Shown in pieces: positions 1-11,594 of a stretch of DNA of 64,000 nucleotides. The notes beneath the pieces were generated by a model. That model was given only the letters and a program-made list of their open reading frames with translations, had not been told where the DNA came from and did not search any database. Within the stretch, counting starts at the first letter, position 1. Every line of letters starts with the position of its first letter. The DNA is taken from contig NC_056428.1 in the NCBI RefSeq assembly GCF_905147365.1, forward strand, positions 26,938,001 through 27,002,000, given 5' to 3'. Source of the DNA: Aricia agestis. Taxonomy: Eukaryota > Arthropoda > Insecta > Lepidoptera > Lycaenidae. The position numbers were made by a program, and so were the translations under genes.

Positions 1-400
1 AAAATTGTGGCCATAATGATAGCTCATAAATTGATTCGTTTGCTCGAACACAACACAGAACCCAGCTCACTAATATATTAAGTTATTCTCAATAGTTAAA
101 ATCCTGTAAATATAATAGTAATAAGTAATTTAAGTTGTATATATCTGATTTTGCAGTTTGCTAGTTTAGTCTACATCAAAATATGTTTATTATTCTGCTC
201 GACTTTGGTTACGATTACGTACGCTTGATTTGTAAAGTAACTTTTCAAGCACTTGTACGTTGGGTTGAAAAAAATACATGCAAAGATCTTTTGGCGCGTG
301 GCCGTGTTGGGAACTAATGCCATCATCTTTTTAAGTGTCACTTAAGAGGAGGTCGTTAGTTCTGATTTTGGCTTTCCGCCATACATTCTTGTAAGTTTAC

Positions 401-565
401 ACTAGCTATTTGATCGAGCTTTGCTCGGTATTCGATAAAACACGAATAAAATGACATTTTCTAAAAATTATTCCTAGCTAGATCGAGTTATCGCCCCCGA
501 AATCCCCTATATACTAAATTTCATCAAAATCGTTGGAGCCGATTCCGAGATTCCAATTATATATA
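401..565 (+). repeat. Non-LTR retroelement (RTE-like) 3' tail fragment
   Basis: The stretch starts 'actagctatttgatcgagct' and ends in the phrase 'aaatttcatcaaaatcgttg' followed by an AT-repeat tail (tatata). That phrase is typical of the 3' ends of RTE-type LINEs and their dependent SINEs in Lepidoptera. A second, inverted copy of the same segment occurs at about 28085-28205. No open reading frame remains, so this is a dead 5'-truncated copy. Confidence 0.6.
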
Positions 566-1733
566 TTATATACAAGAATTGCTCGTTAAGACATATAAGA
601 TTACACTGATTATACACAACACATGGCTTTACTCGGTAGCATTCCAATTCGTGTCTTTGAGTAATAGAACTCACGATCCTATTTATGTTGGGTGGATATA
701 TGCGATGTATTTTATCGTTATCCCTGTAATATGTTTTAATCGAAATAAAAGTTGCAATTTAGTTTTCATAATGGTAATTTGATTCACCAGTTTCACCTAT
801 TAATACTGCGATAAGCGACAGTGTTGTCTGTAGCGTATTTTAGCATATTGCAAGTGTACGATGAGACAGTATATAAGCTGAAACTTAAATATGAACTGAC
901 AAGTTCATATTTAAGTTCAGTCAAGAGAATTGGGAATATGTATAGTTTATTTTTGAGAAGCACAATATGTTTACAGAGGAATAATACTGTCCTCTGTGAT
1001 TACGAGCATGCGGGTTGAAAGTTTCTTCGTAGCTCTGAAGAAAAATTATGGTTCCACTTCAATTAATTTCTACTCTCCATGGTTAAGCTATAACTAATAA
1101 CTATGCATATTTCCTTTTGGTCACTAGGTATTTCACTGCCTTAATAAACCGTAGTGTGCGTTGCCTTTAGTTTGTGGTCCGCCTAAAGCGCCGGTAAGCA
1201 TGGCTCTCCCTACCTCTTAGAATAATCTACTAATATCAGAAAGGAGCATTTATTATACTAACATTGTTATATGGACTTGAATTTGTAGTGATATTTTTAC
1301 GTTACCAAGTGTGTAGGCTTAAAATGTAAGTGAAAATGTAAAGCCCCGATTTTTGGTTGAAACTCGAGTGAGGCACGTCTGACAATTAATGTCGTCCAAA
1401 AAAAAAAATAAGGCAACAAAATTAGAAGTCGGAGCGCCTAAGCATAATTAAACTTGTATGTGTATTGTATGCGATACTTCATTAATTGTTTGGTAAAATG
1501 AATTCTGTGATAATGTATCAAAATTACAGCAATATTATGTTTTGTTGTGACTTGCGTTTACGAGGGATGATTTGACTGCTTTTATTCAACTTTGAACTGT
1601 ATGTAAGATTACCCTGCAAGATAGTGTATTAGATGTTAATCGCAAGCAATTCTGAAGCTTCCCAGAAATTAAGTAGGTACATATAGTCGAAGGTAGATCC
1701 GGTGTGCCACTTTTCGACCTTGTAAGCATAATA
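566..1733. other. Non-coding stretch, no feature recognised
   Basis: AT-rich DNA with only short chance open frames (579-782, 821-1018). Neither has a recognisable domain, coding-like composition or splice-site context. A 13-bp inverted repeat ('taagttcagt' type, about 884-922) is the only visible structure. Confidence 0.5.
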
Positions 1734-1914
1734 GCTGGTTTACACGTATTAAGTCGATAAGTAGTTAACTAAATTTTGACTTAATTTTAAGTTATTAATT
1801 GCATGTAAACACAAAATTTATTGCAAGTAGCAAGTTCAAATTTAGTTAAGTAAGTATAAAGTCATAAGTTAAAATTTAGTTGACTTCTTATCTACTTAAT
1901 ATGTGTAAACCAGC
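1734..1914. mobile_element. Short inverted-repeat element (MITE), 181 bp
   Basis: The ends are inverted copies of about 45 bp. The left begins 'gctggtttacac' and runs through 'ttaagt..gataagtagttaactaaatttt'. The right ends 'tgtgtaaaccagc' after the complementary sequence. The middle is AT-rich and non-coding. The size and long imperfect terminal inverted repeats fit a non-autonomous DNA transposon. No clear target-site duplication was found, so the superfamily is unknown. Confidence 0.75.
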
Positions 1915-1926
1915 CATAAGGTTTAA

Positions 1927-3198
1927 CACTAGAAAGACCGGAGCGGTCAAATGACCGCATTTTCGTTTTTAATTTGCGATATTTTTGTTACCGTTTCGTG
2001 AAATTCGTTTTCCTCTCGTGACATTTAATAATTTTCGATTGTTTAAATTGTGATAACCTGTTTTTAATGATTGCTCAATAATTATAAGTTCAACTATATA
2101 TATAACAACCTACCTAGAAAGACCACAGCGGTCAATTGACCGCTTGAATAAAATTTCTAAAGAAAGGGTTTTTCTTGCAAGTTTTATTTTTCTTTAAATA
2201 TTTTATTACTATTATGGTTTTTTTTGTGTATTGTATTTGAAATTTGATTTAAATTTTTATAAAAAACTCGACTGAAATAGACTTGTCAATGACTCATAGG
2301 ACGAAAGTGGGATAAATACTTTTATTTACATAAATGGTCTAAATTTTCACATTTTTATATGTAAAAATAATAACAATATATTTACAAATATAGTATGTGC
2401 ACAAATAAAACCTTTTGCCTTGCCTGTTTTGATATTGTAACGTATTTCAAGTTTTTTGCCTAATGAAACCCTGTTTTTGAAAATTATCAATGTTATTAGG
2501 AAAATCTGACTGAATTTTCATAGTATTGTTGCCTGAGTTGACCTAACACAGCCAGGGTTTATTAGTAGTTCGAATTTCGATAGTATATTTATGCTGCGTT
2601 AGTTTTATTTTTTGTTTAACCTACACAAACGAAGCAAATAACAAACTAAAGGTTGCGAATTGTAGTTCTATGAAAATATGATAAAAATTGTTATATTTAT
2701 GCTAAATTAAAGTATATTTCATTTCTAAAGCATATTTTTGTACTTTTTTAGCTTTAGTAATAAAATATTTTTATATTGTGACCAAAAGTACGACACGAAA
2801 AAATAATAGTTTTGTCCTCCAATAGGGTATTTTCATAAGATGTTCATGACTTCTAGACGTGAATTACTGTACATAAGAATAACTTTATCATTCTATTGCT
2901 AAAATGAGAAAATATAAAATCTGAAAAAAATGGTGTTTTATGCTCAAATACAGGAACAAAACCAATAAATCTTGTGGAGTCATTATAATGTCATTATATC
3001 AGTAGAAGGTCTATAAAATGCTTTTTTAAATAATTTTCTTGAATATTTGCTGTATAATTTAATTTAGTTATATTTATAAATAATTACATGACCAATAAAA
3101 TGTAAAAGTCAAACACACAAAAAATGTAAAAATATACGATGGGTCATTTGACTGCTCTTGGTCTTTCTAGGAAGTTCAGAATTTCGGTCTTTCTAGTG
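1927..3198. mobile_element. Non-autonomous piggyBac-like element with TTAA duplications
   Basis: The element is flanked on both sides by TTAA (1923-1926 and 3199-3202), the piggyBac target. Its termini are inverted: left CACTAGAAAGACCG, right CGGTCTTTCTAGTG. This resembles the C(C/A)CTAGAAAGA ends of known piggyBac elements. A second internal pair of inverted motifs lies at about 2112-2145 (cctagaaagaccacagcggt) and about 3141-3171 (tggtctttctagg), so it has subterminal repeats. Palindromic 'gcggtcaaatgaccgc'-type motifs sit beside both. The 1.27-kb body has no transposase frame, so it needs a transposase in trans. Confidence 0.88.
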
Positions 3199-6100
3199 TT
3201 AAGTGGTACATCGCATTATATATCGTCGGCTGAACTTTTATTAATGTTATTGTAAGATTCTTTGATAGTTTTTGTTTTCAATTTTATATTTTTTGGTGCG
3301 TTTTGAACTTGTTATATTCTCATAATTTAATTTTAGAAAGGATAAGGTTTAAAAATATGAATGTTGAACAAGCAAAGCTTTTTTGCCTTCTTTAGGTACT
3401 GCAAAATATTGCTATGATTCTATTTTAAATTTGAAAAACTATGTAATGGCGGCAGAAAAATTAAGGAAAATTTAGGTATTAAGGTGACGCGTCAAGCGTT
3501 TAAAACTATGCATACTCCTTTTTTTACAACTAAGAAAGATTGGATGTTATCGTGTCGTTATACGATCGAGCTGCGTATGAGAGTATAATGAAAAATAAAT
3601 ATAAAAAACTACAAGTGCACATATTTTTTTATCGTTAATCGCATTAAGGCATTTGGATTATGTAAATAATAAAGAAGTTATTTTATGTAACATTTGGACA
3701 AGTTTTATAATAGCGACGTAGTTTTCGTACATAGGTATAATTTTCATATATTTAACTGTAGATTTTAGCATATGTTACATTGACCTCTTAGATCGCTTTT
3801 TTTCTAATATTTATTATATTTAATATATTGAAATCAATTACATAAATTTATGTACATAGATTTAACTAGTCCTACGATAGTTTTTTTAGGATATTAAATG
3901 GATAAAACGGCGAAGATTAATATAAAAATATTTTTACTTTTACAAAAATCATGCGCCACACCTTTATTTTCCTGATAATACTGCATTTTTCATATTTCAC
4001 TCGATGCTATTATATAAGATGAACGTCGTAATAAACTGATGAAAATGCAGTTTCACAAAAGTAGATGTTATTTTATTTAACAACCCGATTCCCAAGCACT
4101 TTACTTAATAATAATAATTATTGTCTTCGACCACTCTTTAAACTATGACATGATCTTTATCCACTTTAAATCATTTATTTCCCGTAGACTTCGCAGAAGT
4201 TTGGAAACAGCTATTTTGTAATATATCCATAATCCATAATATTATCATTTTATTTTTCATTAGTATTTTTACTAAAAGTCACATTTTTACTAAAATGTCA
4301 TAAGTGTTTCAGTCATTTTAGTAAAAAAGGGAGAATAGTTTAAAAAATGAGGGACATATTAAGATATGTCCCTCATATTTAAAACTATTATACCTTACTA
4401 ATGAAAATATTCACAGAGTTCACTATTTAAGGTATTTTTGTCTTTGTCTGGCCCATTAGAAAAGACATGTGACAGACAAGACAACAAACCTTGAATAGCT
4501 ATAGACTAGAGTAAATGTTTTTATTAAGGAGTATAGTGTCTTTATAATGATGACATAATATTTAGATTCTAGTTTAAAGCTAGAAAGTTAATTTTACAAA
4601 TTACCTCAGAAGTATACGATTTTTCTGCTTGAAATGCTGCACTCTCAGGCTGCACTCATGTTTACATTTGCTACTTAGTTATTATTTGTATCAATGCTTG
4701 GTTAAAGCACAATAAGCATCTAAGAGCAAAGTTATTTTGGAATGTAGAGTTATTTTATTTTGTGCTCAGGCTCAGGTTTCTCGTAAGTCAAAACTCTACT
4801 AGAATCGAACCGACATTCCGAGAATGGGGGCCTTTGCTTTCTTTTTTTTAGAAAAGCGATAAAATTATATGTTATACAGTATACAGCTACAGATCACGGA
4901 ATATGTAGGTATATAACAAATATCTTAGTTTGATATAATTCAAAGTTCCAAATTATTGTTTTAATATTAAGCAATATGAAGTACCTACAAGCAGAATTCC
5001 AGCAATAAGTTTATTTATCCTTCCACATCAGAGATTGTATTTGTAAGAAACTAATGCACTTGAAGGCCACTCTTCACGTTGGGCTATGATGGACAAACAT
5101 GATAGTACTAGCGACGAACACTGGCAATAGGATATATTACTGCAATGTTTTCACGGTAGAGGCAGCACCAGCACAGACAGTAAACAGAAAGTTTTGTTCG
5201 ACGTTTGACAAAGTTTGTCAGTTTCATGTATTTATGACTTGTGCGGTGTGCCTATTATGACTTATGCAACACGTCGGATTGTTTACACTTTACTGTATGC
5301 GGTCGTAGCGCTCTCTGGTGCGACCTTTGCGTAATATAAATATTCCCTATTACTATTATAGCCCCTCTATTAGAGGTTTGGAATTCGTTTTTGTTTTTCC
5401 ATCATGGACCAACATGAAGAGGCTGTTTTTAAGGTGATCGCGCATTTATCAGCACACACGCGCTGCATTTTAGAATTCGTGTATGAAATTATGTGAAACC
5501 TCGCACATTCGTCCGAATACGCGCCGCATTTCGTGTACTATGTGGTGCGTTCGACGCGTATGGTGCTGACAAATATGCTATCAGTCATCAGCTTTATACA
5601 AATATTTCGAACCCATTAAGTAATTTCTTGTTTATGGAGTAGTCTAATTAATATATTAAAACAAGTGTTTTAATATGTGTTGTTTTATTTGAGTTCCATT
5701 ACATTAAGATTACATTTTTCTTACTTACTTTCTAATCAAGATTCCAGCTTAATCTATAATACAGACAGTCATGTTAATATAATAGTCACTACTCATAATT
5801 TAATAAACCTATTAGTTACTAAGAAGTTACACTGATGTATTGGGGAATTATGGGTATATTGGTACAGGTTCAAATATGCAAAATAAGAAAAGTAAATTAA
5901 TAAACCTAATTTAGCATGAGTCAGAATATTCTAAAGTAAAAAATAGAATTCTTACTTATAGTGCTGCTAACAATAATTGATTGTTATTTTATGGATAAAA
6001 TAAAATATCTTATAATAATGTTAGAAGTCTGTCTTTAAAATATTATGTATAAAGTATTTCAAGATTTAATAACAATTCATAGCATTGAGTATAATGATTG

Positions 6101-6392
6101 AGTGTATAACATTTAAAAAGTAATAAGATTTAATTGACGTAAGTAAAAATGTATACAAATTGCTAAAATGCAATATAAATGTACTACATAGCTTAGTTTT
6201 CTAATCTAGAGCTTAAACAATCAGACATTTTAGGACGGAATAAATTTTACATAAAGGTTATATGATAAAACTTAATAATAGTATATTATATTAAATAGAA
6301 ATTGCTAAAATGCAATATAAAAAGTATTAAACTTAGAGACTTAAGGACGGAATTAAAAATTACATAGAATGGAATTAAGAACTGAAGTATGT
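3199..6392. other. AT-rich non-coding stretch left of the bicistronic gene
   Basis: No coding region is supported. Small structures include a perfect 'tgagggacat' palindrome at about 4347-4374 and a GC-richer patch at 5080-5600. The part nearest 6393 is the likely 3' untranslated and downstream region of the minus-strand gene that ends there. No poly(A) signal could be assigned with confidence. Confidence 0.45.
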
Positions 6393-6569
6393 TTAAGCAT
6401 AAGATACTTTTTGCTCATAAGCTTCATCTTGATTCCAATATCCCTGATCAGCGAATGTGTTGTGACGAAGCTTACACAGTCTAGACCCATAAGTCAATAT
6501 AAACTTAATTACGATTAAAACGAACATAGCGAGTACAGCAATAGCTGGATACATTAATTGGAAAGACAT
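6393..6569 (-). CDS. 58-residue small membrane protein, second frame of a bicistronic mRNA
   Basis: The frame runs from ATG at 6569 to TAA at 6393-6395. It encodes a 58-residue protein starting MSFQLMYPAIAVLAMFVLIV, with a hydrophobic segment at about residues 5-26. A polar tail rich in Tyr, Gln and Glu follows, ending YEQKVSYA. The ATG overlaps the stop of the upstream 150-residue frame by one base (TAATG), in the same exon, so both proteins probably come from one transcript by termination-reinitiation. Both are small single-pass proteins. The protein is not recognised. Support is the clean start, the membrane-protein composition and the exact stop/start overlap. The alternative is a chance frame in a 3' untranslated region, but its length and hydrophobic pattern argue against that. 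Confidence 0.6.
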   Translation of the reverse strand: MSFQLMYPAIAVLAMFVLIVIKFILTYGSRLCKLRHNTFADQGYWNQDEAYEQKVSYA

Positions 6570-7237
6570 TATATGTCACTCTCCCTCTTGTGCAATTCCA
6601 GGAACTCTTGAGAAGCAGTGAGAGGTTGGCGGGAGATGGACGCCGGAGCCTCGGTTAGCCTCACCTCCTGGTACTGCTCGCTGTGGTAGGGATGAACGTA
6701 CTGGACGTGGGTCACCTGACTCTCGAGCTCAGTTAAGTCAAGGGGTGGTTGCTTGTGTGGAGTTGCTGTCCAAACTGACACAAGCCAGCGATTGCCTGTT
6801 GAAGAAGAAATATGTTAATACTATACATTTTTACCTTCTAAGCATAGAAAAATATGAATGCAAGTCTAGTAATTACAAAATTATAATGCATAATAATTAT
6901 TCTGACCATTTTGTTTACAAAAAAATTACAATTGGGGGTCAAATTTTGCATTGCAACAGTGTTATTTATACTCAAAAGTCCATTTTCTGTATTTTAACGC
7001 CAAATACAAACCTGTGTGTCGGTCCAGCCAATAGTCGGAATATCTTGAACAACAACAAACAATGTTTAGGATTATAATAAATCCCAAAATGATGGAGCAA
7101 ATTGCTATTGTTATGTAAAATGGTCTGAAATCGCCTACTTCTCTTTCAGGTACAATCGGAATAACAGGCGCGTAGTTATAGGTATCGTTACTCTCAAAGT
7201 ATGGGTTCGGAGGCTCGTATGAATTGTAGGCTGACAT
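6569..7237 (-). CDS. 150-residue single-pass membrane protein, two exons
   Basis: Exon 1 is 7012-7237 (ATG at 7237, donor GTTTGT) and exon 2 is 6569-6795 (acceptor preceded by a pyrimidine run ending CAACAG). The phase-1 junction joins ...DRHTG to NRWLV. The product has a Tyr/Pro-rich N-terminal part (residues 1-37), one hydrophobic helix at about 40-60, a CCC cluster at 61-63 that could be palmitoylated, and a polar C-terminal tail of about 85 residues ending KRESDI. There is no signal peptide, so the helix probably acts as the anchor. The family is not recognised. Its stop overlaps the start of a second small membrane-protein frame. The two-exon structure with good splice sites and continuous phase makes it a real gene. 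Confidence 0.8.
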
Positions 7238-7687
7238 TTTTCTGTGAGACTCGAAATTAAACTTTGTGTCAGAAATATAAAAGTTGTAACCAGCTAACGA
7301 TTACAACGGTTCGGACTAAATAATGGCTTGTAAACAAAAAATAATTTAGGGCGTGGTAACAGCACAAAGGTTTCGAAAGTAATGTGAGAAATTAGTTGGA
7401 TAAGTCTAATTAGGTATATTAAAGAAGTACCTTGACCAATTTCCTATAATTTCACTACCAATTTAAACTTTTTCTTTAAAATTATCAATTACTTTTCTAA
7501 ATAATGAATTAAATACGGGAGGTCGAGTTTAAAGATGCCATAGGTATACGGAATTTGCCGCACCGCGCACGTTTGACCACAGATTACTAGCGTTCACAGA
7601 CTACCTATGGATACTCTAGCGTTTGACGTAACGTAACAGGTAACCATAAACCTATAATACGACAGTATATATATGCAGTAGGCCTAC

Positions 7688-7828
7688 TACGAAACCGTTT
7701 TGAGAATCAAACAATCGGATGAGAATGCCGCGTCCTGCTCTAACAACGTCATTTCACGTTTGTCAGAGTAGGACGCGACATTCTCGTACGATTGTTTGTG
7801 TCTTAAAACCGTTTTGTGGTACTGGCCC
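7688..7828. mobile_element. Short foldback element (MITE), about 140 bp
   Basis: The two halves are imperfect inverted copies of about 55 bp. The left runs 'aaccgttttgagaatcaaac' into 'cgcgtcctgctct'. The right runs 'agagtaggacgcg' into 'ttaaaaccgtttt'. It lies about 450 bp upstream of the start of the minus-strand membrane-protein gene, in what is probably its promoter-distal flank. An open frame across it (7687-7872) is an artefact of the repeat. Confidence 0.65.
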
Positions 7829-8876
7829 TGGTAACCATACCAAAGTGTCAAATTCGTAACTGTCAAAGTCATTTTTTTCTTATTATGGCACTTCGGCTAT
7901 ATAACCATAGCCAGTGTCAAGTATTATAAATGGCGGGAAAACAGTATTGTTGCATACAATTTTCAGCATCGTTTCTTTATATCGTCAGGTCGAAAGTCTA
8001 GTCAAAGTCGAAGTAAAAAGTCAATGAGTCAAGTCGGTAGAGACGCTTTACTGAAACGATGGAGTTATGGAGGGACCACAAAATAGCTCGTTTCTGGATA
8101 TTGCATCACTTCCCCACACTTGTGCACGATAACGAATAAGTAATGGTTAATATCCTACCAATATTACACATTAAAAACCCCACTAACACAACTTTAGGAA
8201 AATAATACAAAAACATGAGATCACCCTTTCACATTCCCGACAAAACGACTGTCAAAGTCATTACCGTATAGTGCGTTTCATCAAATAGTTTCTTTGTCGT
8301 CATGTTGGCACTAATGCAAATTAGTGTTAATTATCATTATCTTTACTGTGCCATCTTAAATTAGGGGAGATAATAATGTTATCACAAAATACTTTTAATA
8401 GTTCCCTAATTTTATATAATTCTAACTTTCGCCCGCGGCCTATCCTGCGTTAACGTCTCTCATAAAAATTACTAGAGTGCGCGCACGATAACTTTGCGTG
8501 TGACAACGTAGGGATTCATTTAAAAAAATGGGTAATCCAATGATAGTTTATTGGTAGTTTTACTTTAATATCCTTATTTACTCATTTAAATTACGTATAG
8601 GAATAGGCGTATCGATTAATAAGTAAATAATGGCGGCCCGACAAAAAGTTATCGTTCAGCCGCGCCCAAAGTAATATCGTGCGCGCACTTTACACAAATC
8701 AATAGGCGTGATAGTTTTTCCGTAAAGTGTACCACAAAATGTATAGGTTGTGGGACATACTAGGGCTTGCTTCGCTTGCCCTGATAATAATAATAAGTAC
8801 TATCTTTTACCCGCGACTTCGTTCGCATGACGCATGTATGTAGTTTTCGTCACTAGAAGTGCGTTTAATCAAATAG

Positions 8877-9493
8877 TTCCTTTGCCATCATGTTGGCATT
8901 CCTATCTGTTAATAACGTAAACACGGTAGGCACGCTCTGCGAATATTCATAAGTTTTACTGTATTTCAGCGGGGCTAAAATGGTAGCTTTGAAGAATCAT
9001 GACATGAATCATAATATGATTCATTTTTCTAAAATGGCATAATGCAACTCTGCTTGCAATTCATTTCTGTATTTTTGTACTGATTTGACATTTGTCAGTT
9101 TCACAGATTTGACAATTCATTTGCTGAATTGATTGAGAGGAATTGCTAAATGTGACCATTTTAGCCCCGCTGGGTGATTAAACTGAAGCTGGTAAGTGGT
9201 AACCCCAATGATATTGTACTTTGAGTTTTTCATCATTGGGTAACCCTATTTCACTAAGCTGAAATGGCGGCAACCTGAGTTATTCACATTTATTGGGCCC
9301 CCGTTACCTATTTCACGTTCACAAAACACTTTCACTCTTAACACCATAATTCTTTCACCACTCTTTAATGTTTTCGGCATGATTTTCTCACGAAATCACA
9401 TTAAAATTACTTATGAAGTTATGAATACTCGCAGAGATGTCTGCCGTGTTTACGTTATTGACAGACAGTTTTGCCAACATGACGGCAAAGGAA
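8877..9493. mobile_element. Long-inverted-repeat element with a nested element inside
   Basis: The left arm (about 8877-8958, 'ttcctttgccatcatgttgg') is an inverted copy of the right arm (about 9409-9493, '...ccaacatgacggcaaaggaa'), roughly 80% alike by eye. A partial third copy of the same terminal motif lies at about 8275-8325 ('tttctttgtcgtcatgttgg'). The middle contains a separate element at 8967-9172. The frames spanning the right arm (9379-9579, 9437-9871) are not credible genes. Confidence 0.6.
8967..9172. mobile_element. MITE with CAGCGGGGCTAAAATGGT ends
   Basis: The terminal inverted repeats match at 18 positions: left 'cagcggggctaaaatggt' and right 'accattttagccccgctg'. The body is 206 bp, non-coding and AT-rich. 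No target-site duplication is visible. It sits inside the larger inverted-repeat element around it, so it inserted later. Confidence 0.75.
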
Positions 9494-10386
9494 TTATGTC
9501 ACTTTCAAACTTCTTGTACTTTTTATTGTTGGTGTGGTTTTTATTATTTTCTCCCAAATTGTGTTATTTGGGTTTTTGATGTTCATTATTGCTTAATATT
9601 AGCCATTAAACATTCGTTATTAGGCACAAGTGCAGGTAAGATGTTGTCAAAACCAAAATGTATAATTCCTGTGACATTTGATGTAAATATCGGTGTAAAT
9701 AGGGCTATTTCTTTCGTGAGTTTTAACTTAAACATTGTTATAATAACCATAATATTATCCTATTCATTAGAATATTATTGCGTCTTTTTCAAATTGAAGT
9801 GTATCAAGTTTTACATTATTTTGCCTAGTTTTGTAGCAGTTATTGATGGTATTCCCTGGTATTACCGGTAGTTGTCTACCCATACGCCATCTAGTTACTA
9901 AATGGAAACTGTTTGACAATCAAATCAAAAACATTTTCTTTATTTTCTCAGTAATTAAGCAATATAATAAAAAAAAGTTAATATTTTTTTGATATCAGGA
10001 GAAGAAACTAAAGAAACGGTATTTTTTATTTTAAGGCAAATTTTGAAATGTTGTCAATGTCAATTTTGAATTTGAAAATTGTTGTTCGGAAGAGATGTAA
10101 GTTGGTGCAACCCACCCGAAAATGCCTCATTGGATTAATTTTGGCAAAATTTTAACAGCAGTTTACCACAGTGTTGCCAACTTAGTGGAATTTCCACTAG
10201 ATCTGGTGGTTTAGACGTACCTTTCGGCGGGAAAAATTTGGTTTTAGTGGCTGGTGGATTTCTTAGTGGATTACATTATTTAAATTAGCGGTAGCTTCGA
10301 CCTTAAACCACTAGTTTTTTTTATGTTTCTAACCCTTGAAGACGCACACTGGAAACTTAATTATATTATTATTATCTTTATTCGTT

Positions 10387-10480
10387 TTGCCGCATTCTAA
10401 CGCTGATATAGAGCGATTATTTAGCATGATGAATGTTGTCAAGACTTAACAGAGAAACAGGATGAAGTTTGATCGCCTTT
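10387..10480 (+). pseudogene. hAT transposase dimerisation-domain remnant
   Basis: One frame reads LPHSNADIERLFSMMNVVKT, then an in-frame stop, then RNRMKF. The pattern H-x-N-A-D-x-E-R-x-F-S is the hallmark of the hAT family C-terminal dimerisation region. It is a broken leftover inside the terminal repeats of the surrounding hAT copy and cannot encode a working enzyme. Confidence 0.75.
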
Positions 10481-10544
10481 CTTTCGTGCAAAGTTAGCAC
10501 GCGAAGGCAAATGCTGTAATAACAACATAATACCAAATACCGTA

Positions 10545-11165
10545 TAAGCGGGGAATTGACTACCGGGCCGCCCGCTGCGGGCCGCCCGTCACGGGCAGGT
10601 CTGTCGCATGTCTGCTCGTCAATTCCTAGGTACGGGCACAGACATGCCCGTTAGCCCGTGCCCGCAGCCTGCCCGCGAGATCGCATTTTTCCCGCGCGGG
10701 CACGGGCAAGTCTGTATACATGAATGGTCGCAACGGGCGGCCCGCCGTCATTCGCACCTTAGAGAGCGACTGGACTACTGGAGTGCACTTAAAATATTAT
10801 TGTAAAAAATACAAACACTAAACTTAGGAATGAAGGAACAAAAACAATTTTGACATTCGTTTATTTCCATTTACCTGTCTACCGTATCCTTGTTTGTAGA
10901 AAGTTAAAAGCAAGGATTACATGAACACCGATCTACCTAATGCCGCTAATACAGCGAAGTTATTGAAAAATCCAAAGAAATCAATGCCGATGCTGATCTA
11001 TCATTTGTTACAAAGAAGATTGAGTCCATGAGTCTGCACGACCGAGCTGCAGCCCTCTATCTATTCGACTGGCTTGCCTGTTCTGTGTGTGTTCAATAGG
11101 GGCAAGCGGCAGACTTGTGCCAGACCGGGCGGCCCACGGGCAGCCCGGTAGTGAATTCCCCGCTT
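10545..11165. mobile_element. GC-rich nested element with AAGCGGGGAATT ends
   Basis: The inverted ends are 'aagcggggaattgactaccg' left and the complement of 'ccggtagtgaattccccgctt' right, matching at about 20 of 22 positions. The left 150 bp is an unusual GC-rich stretch built from repeats of 'cgggca' and 'gcccg'. The right part repeats the same motif in inverted form. It lies within the decayed hAT copy and is therefore younger. The small frame at 10608-10805 is a by-product of the GC-rich repeats. Confidence 0.65.
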
Positions 11166-11594
11166 TACAAAAATTAAAACTAAAGAAATTTATTCTTTAC
11201 AAACTGAACAAGTAAATGACAATGATTCCTCTAAAGATGTTCATCTTTACTCTTTAGTTAAGTATCTACTTACACATAGGTACATAGGTACTTAACAAAA
11301 ATAATTATTTCATAATAATGATGACGTTGTTGTTGTATTATTTTCAAATTCTATTCAGATAGGTTGTTGTTGTCTTTACGTTATTTAGTGGAATTCTGGT
11401 GGTTTGAGAGTCCATTTAGGTTTTAGCGGTTTCTGGTGGTTTACGCTGCTGAATTTGGTGGGTTAGTAAAAAAAAGTTGGCAACACTGTTACCAAATTTT
11501 GTATGGGTGGAGTTGGCAACACTAAATACTAATGTCTACTTCTATCATTCTTCATTGTCGACGTTCGTGGAGGATATCGAAGAATATTTCAAAA

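Larger units (their letters stand above)
10169..11488 (+). mobile_element. Decayed hAT transposon upstream of the phosphatase
   Basis: The ends are perfect 15-bp inverted repeats: CAGTGTTGCCAACTT left and AAGTTGGCAACACTG right. The six bases TTACCA directly abut both ends (10163-10168, 11489-11494), a partial version of the 8-bp hAT duplication. Inside, 10387-10480 translates to LPHSNADIERLFSMMNVVKT, then a stop, then RNRM. This matches the conserved hAT C-terminal dimerisation block in which an ERxFS-type core precedes R-N-R-M. The rest of the transposase is gone. A second element (10545-11165) interrupts it. The copy ends about 105 bp before the phosphatase start codon, so it lies over the likely promoter or 5' untranslated region. 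Confidence 0.82.

Noticed and set aside
9437..9871. 144-codon frame starting MSAVFTLLTDSFANMTAKEL
   Set aside because: The first third is the inverted arm of a repeat also found at 8877-8958. The remainder has AT-rich chance composition and no recognisable domain.
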